A DNA stretch of 8,399 bases from the NCBI GenBank assembly GCA_002433805.1, contig DJIW01000015.1:1-8399 (forward strand), in the 5' to 3' direction. Shown piece by piece: positions 5,996 to 8,399 of this stretch. Source of the DNA: Competibacteraceae bacterium UBA6584 (GTDB taxonomy: Bacteria; Pseudomonadota; Gammaproteobacteria; Competibacterales; Competibacteraceae). The notes under the pieces are model-generated. The model did not search any database. It was not told where the DNA came from and saw nothing but the letters and a program-made list of their open reading frames with translations. A program made the translations under genes and the position numbers. Positions within the stretch are counted from its first letter, which is position 1. Every line of letters starts with the position of its first letter.

Positions 5996-6547
5996 ATGTT
6001 GGCTCTCGCTGTTGAATCGCCCGCCGGTCGGGTCAGTCTTGCCCGGCCTGTTCCCCATTGCCAAACGGCCTCGGAACCGGTGGTCGGTTGGCCGCTGTTG
6101 GAAGACGCGATCCCGAGCGGCGAGCCGCTGCCGATCACGGACGCCGCACAGGACCGGCTCAGTCTGGACGCCCATCTGATCCGCAATCCCGAGGCGAGCT
6201 TTCTGGTGCGGGTGCGGGGCGATGCGCTGCGCGGCGCGGGTTTGCGCGACGGCGATCTGGTGGTGATGGATCGGGCCGTGCCGCCGCTGGCCGGTAGCGT
6301 GGTGCTGGTGGCGGACGCCGAGGGCGTCGCTCTGCGGCAGCTGGATCGCGACGCCGCCGGAAAATTGACGGTCGCGTCGAACGGTGACGACCCGCTCGGC
6401 GGTCGGGGGCGCTCGATCCAGGACTTCAATATTTGGGGCGTAGCGCGGTGGGTCGTCCACCGGCTTTGGCCGAACCGGGATTGGTCGGCTCAACCTGAGC
6501 CGCTATCCCTAGGGGCGCTCTCCGCGCCGCCGACAATCGCGAGGTAA
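5996..6547 (+). CDS. UmuD-like S24-fold protein lacking the catalytic Ser/Lys dyad
   Basis: This 183-residue protein resembles UmuD: HLIRNPEASFLVRVRGDAL (residues 60-78), DGDLVVMDRAVPP, and a final FNIWGVARWVVHRL. The catalytic serine of GDSM is Ala77 (GDAL) and the general-base lysine is Arg114 (VALRQL). The A77-R114 spacing is 37, as between S60 and K97 of UmuD. The cleavage-site position reads PSG (S41-G42), 35 residues before A77, as UmuD's G25 is before S60. It should therefore fold like UmuD but not cut itself. It has about 17 extra N-terminal residues and a proline-rich tail after about 155. The ATG at 5996 is eight bases after GGAGG (5983-5987); the in-frame ATG at 5990 overlaps the previous stop and has only a 2-base gap. 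No UmuC-like gene follows. A role as a dimer partner or regulator is inference. Confidence 0.85.
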   Translation: MLALAVESPAGRVSLARPVPHCQTASEPVVGWPLLEDAIPSGEPLPITDAAQDRLSLDAHLIRNPEASFLVRVRGDALRGAGLRDGDLVVMDRAVPPLAGSVVLVADAEGVALRQLDRDAAGKLTVASNGDDPLGGRGRSIQDFNIWGVARWVVHRLWPNRDWSAQPEPLSLGALSAPPTIAR

Positions 6548-6553
6548 ATCACG

Positions 6554-6934
6554 ATGAACGATGCATGTTCGAAACACGGCGCTTTTAGCTGGAACGAATT
6601 GATGACCACCGATGTGGCGGCGGCCCGAAACTTTTACGGGGCGCTGTTCGGCTGGGAAACCGAGGCTTATCCGGGCGGCGATTATCACTATACCTTGGTC
6701 AAAGTCGGCGGCGAAGCGGTCGGCGGCATCATGAGTTTGCCGCCCGACTGCGCTGGAATGCCGCCTGGTTGGGGAATCTACGTCACGGTAAGCGATGTGG
6801 AGGCGACCGCCCGCCAAGTTGAAAGCTTGGGCGGCAAGCTGCTGCGCCCGCCCATGGACATTCCGGATGTCGGACGGTTCTGCGTGTTGCAAGACCCGCA
6901 AGGCGCCACTTTGTGCGCCATTCAGTATCGGTAA
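6554..6934 (+). CDS. VOC-family glyoxalase/bleomycin-resistance-like protein
   Basis: This 126-residue protein is a compact two-module VOC domain: FSWNELMTTDVAAARNFYGALFGW (first 17 residues of this stretch, 11-27, are the typical opening), GGIM, GIYVTVSDVEATA and a closing RFCVLQDPQGATLCAIQY. This layout is common among small VOC proteins annotated as glyoxalase or hydroxylase, whose substrates are mostly unknown. The Shine-Dalgarno GAGG (6541-6544) overlaps the end of the UmuD-like gene, and the start is six bases after that stop. It is the last gene of the LexA-like operon and is followed by an intrinsic terminator 16 bases on. Its place in a putative damage-inducible operon suggests a detoxification role, which is inference. 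Confidence 0.88.
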   Translation: MNDACSKHGAFSWNELMTTDVAAARNFYGALFGWETEAYPGGDYHYTLVKVGGEAVGGIMSLPPDCAGMPPGWGIYVTVSDVEATARQVESLGGKLLRPPMDIPDVGRFCVLQDPQGATLCAIQYR

Positions 6935-6950
6935 AGGTTGTATCCCTCAT

Positions 6951-6989
6951 GCTCTCGCCGCGCGATGGACGGCGGGAGCTGTTTTTTTT
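6951..6989 (+). terminator. Intrinsic terminator of the LexA-like operon
   Basis: GCTCTCGCCG (6951-6960) pairs with CGGCGGGAGC (6970-6979) over ten bases including one G-U pair, around a 9-base loop. Eight consecutive Ts follow (6982-6989). It lies 16 bases after the VOC gene stop and closes the three-gene operon. Confidence 0.85.
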
Positions 6990-7149
6990 GGATCGCGCGA
7001 ACCGTTAATGCTGCTTGGGGAGCAATGTAGAGCAAGCAGTTTTTGCGCCTGAGTCAGAATATCGCGATCAGCGCATCCGTTTGGAGCTTTCTGGCGTATT
7101 ACTTGCAAAACCCCTGCTGAGGCAAGTTTTCCAATAACGGAGCACCGCC

Positions 7150-7527
7150 ATGCACGCTGAATCCTTGAATCCGTCTCGCCGAGATCCGACCGCTTCCCGG
7201 TCGATGCGTCCGGTCGGTCTGACCGATAAGGCGCTGCGGCGGCAAAATCGCGTGTTTCGGGACACCGGCGGCGTCAGCGCCGGCAATCGGGCGCAAGGTT
7301 TCGCGCCGGCGTTTATGGATACCCAGACGGGCGTGGTGTATCGGGCGTGCTTTGCCGATGGCCGGCCCGCGCCGATGCATTTATTGGAGGGGTTGCCGTC
7401 GGCGCTGGTGGTGGAGCGGGATGCGGGCGGTCGCGCGGTTGCGATCCATGCGTCGGTGTTGGCGGGCTTTGTGCGGGGGACTCGGTTTTTTACGCGCGAA
7501 CAAGCTGCTGCCTTGGTGATGAATTAG
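7150..7527 (+). CDS. Uncharacterised 125-residue protein
   Basis: The start is supported by ACGGAG (7137-7142) seven bases before the ATG. The first 20 residues are basic and low in structure. The middle reads like a compact beta-rich domain: GFAPAFMDTQTGVVYRACF (48-66), ADGRPAPMHLLEGLP (69-83), then SALVVERDAGGRAVAIHASVLAGFVRGTRFFTREQAA to near the end (first and last parts only are conserved-looking by eye). No signal peptide, membrane segment or catalytic motif is seen. Base composition matches the neighbouring genes, so it is probably native and expressed. I do not recognise a named family. It stands alone, with a terminator before it (6951-6989) and a candidate terminator after it (7627-7667). 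Confidence 0.78.
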   Translation: MHAESLNPSRRDPTASRSMRPVGLTDKALRRQNRVFRDTGGVSAGNRAQGFAPAFMDTQTGVVYRACFADGRPAPMHLLEGLPSALVVERDAGGRAVAIHASVLAGFVRGTRFFTREQAAALVMN

Positions 7528-7626
7528 CCCTACTCGGACAGCCCCCGGTTGCGTTCGAGCCAAAAGAACCGGTCCAAAACGATCCGCCTGATTGGCGATA
7601 GCTGACGCGGACCTCCATCGCGGATG

Positions 7627-7667
7627 GTTTGGCGCAGCGGTCAAAGCGCCTCCATGCCAAACTTTTT
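7627..7667 (+). terminator. Candidate intrinsic terminator
   Basis: GTTTGGC (7627-7633) pairs with GCCAAAC (7656-7662), followed at once by TTTTT (7663-7667). A GGCGC/GCGCC pairing is possible as an alternative. The loop is long (22 bases), which weakens the call. It lies 100 bases after the gene at 7150-7527. Confidence 0.4.
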
Positions 7668-7828
7668 GTCTGCCCGTCGTCATCCGTTGTCCCAGCTAGA
7701 TAGCATTTTAGTGTTTTTTCTGATTTTTTAAGAAAAATGCCATATTGATCGGATAAAGGCTCGATGGCATGAATGATGCTTAATTCTACTTTGACTCCAT
7801 CTCAATCGTTCGTTTCAAGGGTGCAATC
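7668..7828. other. Non-coding gap with AT-rich inverted repeats
   Basis: Together with 7528-7626 this is a roughly 300-base gap without a gene apart from the candidate terminator. From 7703 to 7740 it holds GCATTTT with AAAATGC, and TTTTTCT with AGAAAAA, as AT-rich inverted repeats that could form a weak hairpin. No convincing promoter for the gene at 7829 could be picked out. Confidence 0.4.
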
Positions 7829-8032
7829 ATGAAAGAAATGCAATTGCCAGAAATTCGCCGATTCAAGTGGCGCGGCGAGCCGCACGCGATTTATGACTCG
7901 CCTGACATGGCGATTCGCGCGCACGATCACAACTATATCTTGCGGTTGATTTCGGATCGAATCGCCTTGTTGGCGCCCGCTCAGTTCTGCCTGTTGCCGC
8001 AGTATAGAAGCCAGGATTTGCAATATGTCTGA
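7829..8032 (+). CDS. Small uncharacterised protein, 67 residues
   Basis: AAGGG (7817-7821) lies seven bases before the ATG. The peptide has natural-looking composition, with an N-terminal stretch PEIRRFKWRGEPHAIYDSPD, then RAHDHNYILRLISDRIALLAP. It has two histidines and an aspartate close together (HDHN, residues 32-35) but no known motif. No signal peptide or membrane helix is evident. It is not recognised as any family. It is followed after its stop by strong hairpins (8029-8111). It may be a genuine small gene or a decayed fragment. Confidence 0.5.
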   Translation: MKEMQLPEIRRFKWRGEPHAIYDSPDMAIRAHDHNYILRLISDRIALLAPAQFCLLPQYRSQDLQYV

Positions 8033-8111
8033 CGGGGGCGTCGTCGGACGCGCTTGCCAGACCCGTCAGGCTGGAAACAAAGGGCATTAATCCGCTTTGT
8101 CTCCAGCCTGA
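8029..8111. repeat. Overlapping hairpins with mutually exclusive pairing
   Basis: Hairpin B spans 8066-8111: TCAGGCTGGA pairs with TCCAGCCTGA and, past one A-C mismatch, ACAAAG pairs with CTTTGT. That gives 16 of 17 pairs around a 12-base loop. Hairpin A pairs CTGACGGG (8029-8036) with CCCGTCAG (8062-8069) and encloses a GCGTC/GACGC mini-hairpin (8038-8051). A and B share bases 8066-8069 and cannot form fully together. No T-run follows in either direction, so this is not a standard intrinsic terminator. It sits between a forward small gene and a broken reverse reading frame. Confidence 0.6.
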
Positions 8112-8166
8112 TGTAAGTCACGTCTCAGCCCGCATCAAACCCCTGCAATAACCCCGCATCCGCTAT

Positions 8167-8380
8167 TCAGCCGTCTCCAGCGGCCCTCCAGATTGAAGTG
8201 AGCTCTTTATTCCCCAACCGAATTTGCCGCTCCGCCGCCTCTGTCGGATTAAGCAAAGATCGACAATAGCTTTCAAACCCTTTCAGCAGATTGACGTTCC
8301 AAAGCTTGCCGCCCGCGTCCAGGGATCACTCTCAGCTTTTTAGAGACGTTGGCATCATATTTGCCTTTATTAATTGACAT
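8167..8380 (-). pseudogene. Apparently frameshifted reading frame, unknown product
   Basis: On the minus strand an ATG at 8380 reads MSINKGKYDANVSKKLRVIP and stops at 8273. In another frame, open from about 8325 to a stop at 8167, the DNA reads GGKLWNVNLLKGFESYCRS and then LLNPTEAAERQIRLGNKEL and TSIWRAAGDG. That second stretch looks like real coding sequence but has no start codon of its own. One frame change near 8325 would join the two into a protein of about 70 residues. There is no clear Shine-Dalgarno site. I do not recognise the family. Confidence 0.3.
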
Positions 8381-8399
8381 AAATTCGATAAATTATATT

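Noticed and set aside
7101..7130. ACTTGC/GCAAGT hairpin followed by TTT just before the gene at 7150, as an attenuator
   Set aside because: It has a six-base stem with a 15-base loop and a short T-run, too weak to call.
1..8399. CRISPR array, tRNA or rRNA genes
   Set aside because: No regularly spaced direct repeats and no tRNA- or rRNA-like sequences were seen on either strand.

Overview
The window is high in G+C in its coding regions and has AT-rich gaps. Gene starts are mostly preceded by Shine-Dalgarno sites and several genes overlap end to start, so this is a bacterial chromosome segment. The mix of a ChpB/ChpS-type toxin-antitoxin pair, LexA/UmuD-type proteins and an IS3-type remnant suggests a proteobacterium, perhaps a gammaproteobacterium. 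That placement is inference; no marker gene is present. The region reads as accessory DNA: three decayed gene fragments lie between intact small operons.

Region 1 (about 240-3135, +) is a two-gene operon: a MoxR-type AAA+ ATPase, then, through an ATGA overlap, a 604-residue protein with a putative zinc metallopeptidase domain (HELLH) and a C-terminal VWA domain with a complete MIDAS. The second protein appears to hold an internal duplication of about 205 residues: the first copy of the metallopeptidase domain has lost its HExxH motif and the second keeps it. Region 2 (3148-3290) holds a small palindrome and the decayed start of a DHCW-type cupin gene. Region 3 (3304-3933, -) is a MazE/MazF-like (ChpS/ChpB-type) antitoxin-toxin operon with its probable operator. 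Region 4 (about 4037-4190) holds an 18-bp near-palindrome and a fragment of an IS3-family transposase. Region 5 (4214-5289, +) has a cupin with a likely TTG start and a Glyoxalase_3-type VOC protein.

Region 6 (5333-6989, +) is the best-defined transcription unit. It has a sigma70-like promoter with 17-bp spacing, a perfect 10+2+10 palindrome over the predicted transcription start, a LexA-like repressor with all self-cleavage residues, a UmuD-like protein whose Ser/Lys dyad is changed to Ala/Arg, a VOC-family protein, and an intrinsic terminator. No polymerase gene accompanies them. Region 7 (7150-8399) has two uncharacterised small genes, a candidate terminator, a strong hairpin with an overlapping alternative pairing, and an apparently frameshifted reading frame on the minus strand.

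Two points stand out: the active/degenerate metallopeptidase tandem in an AAA+/VWA operon, and the active LexA-like plus catalytically dead UmuD-like pair behind an unusual operator. All family assignments come from reading motifs by eye; no database search was run.
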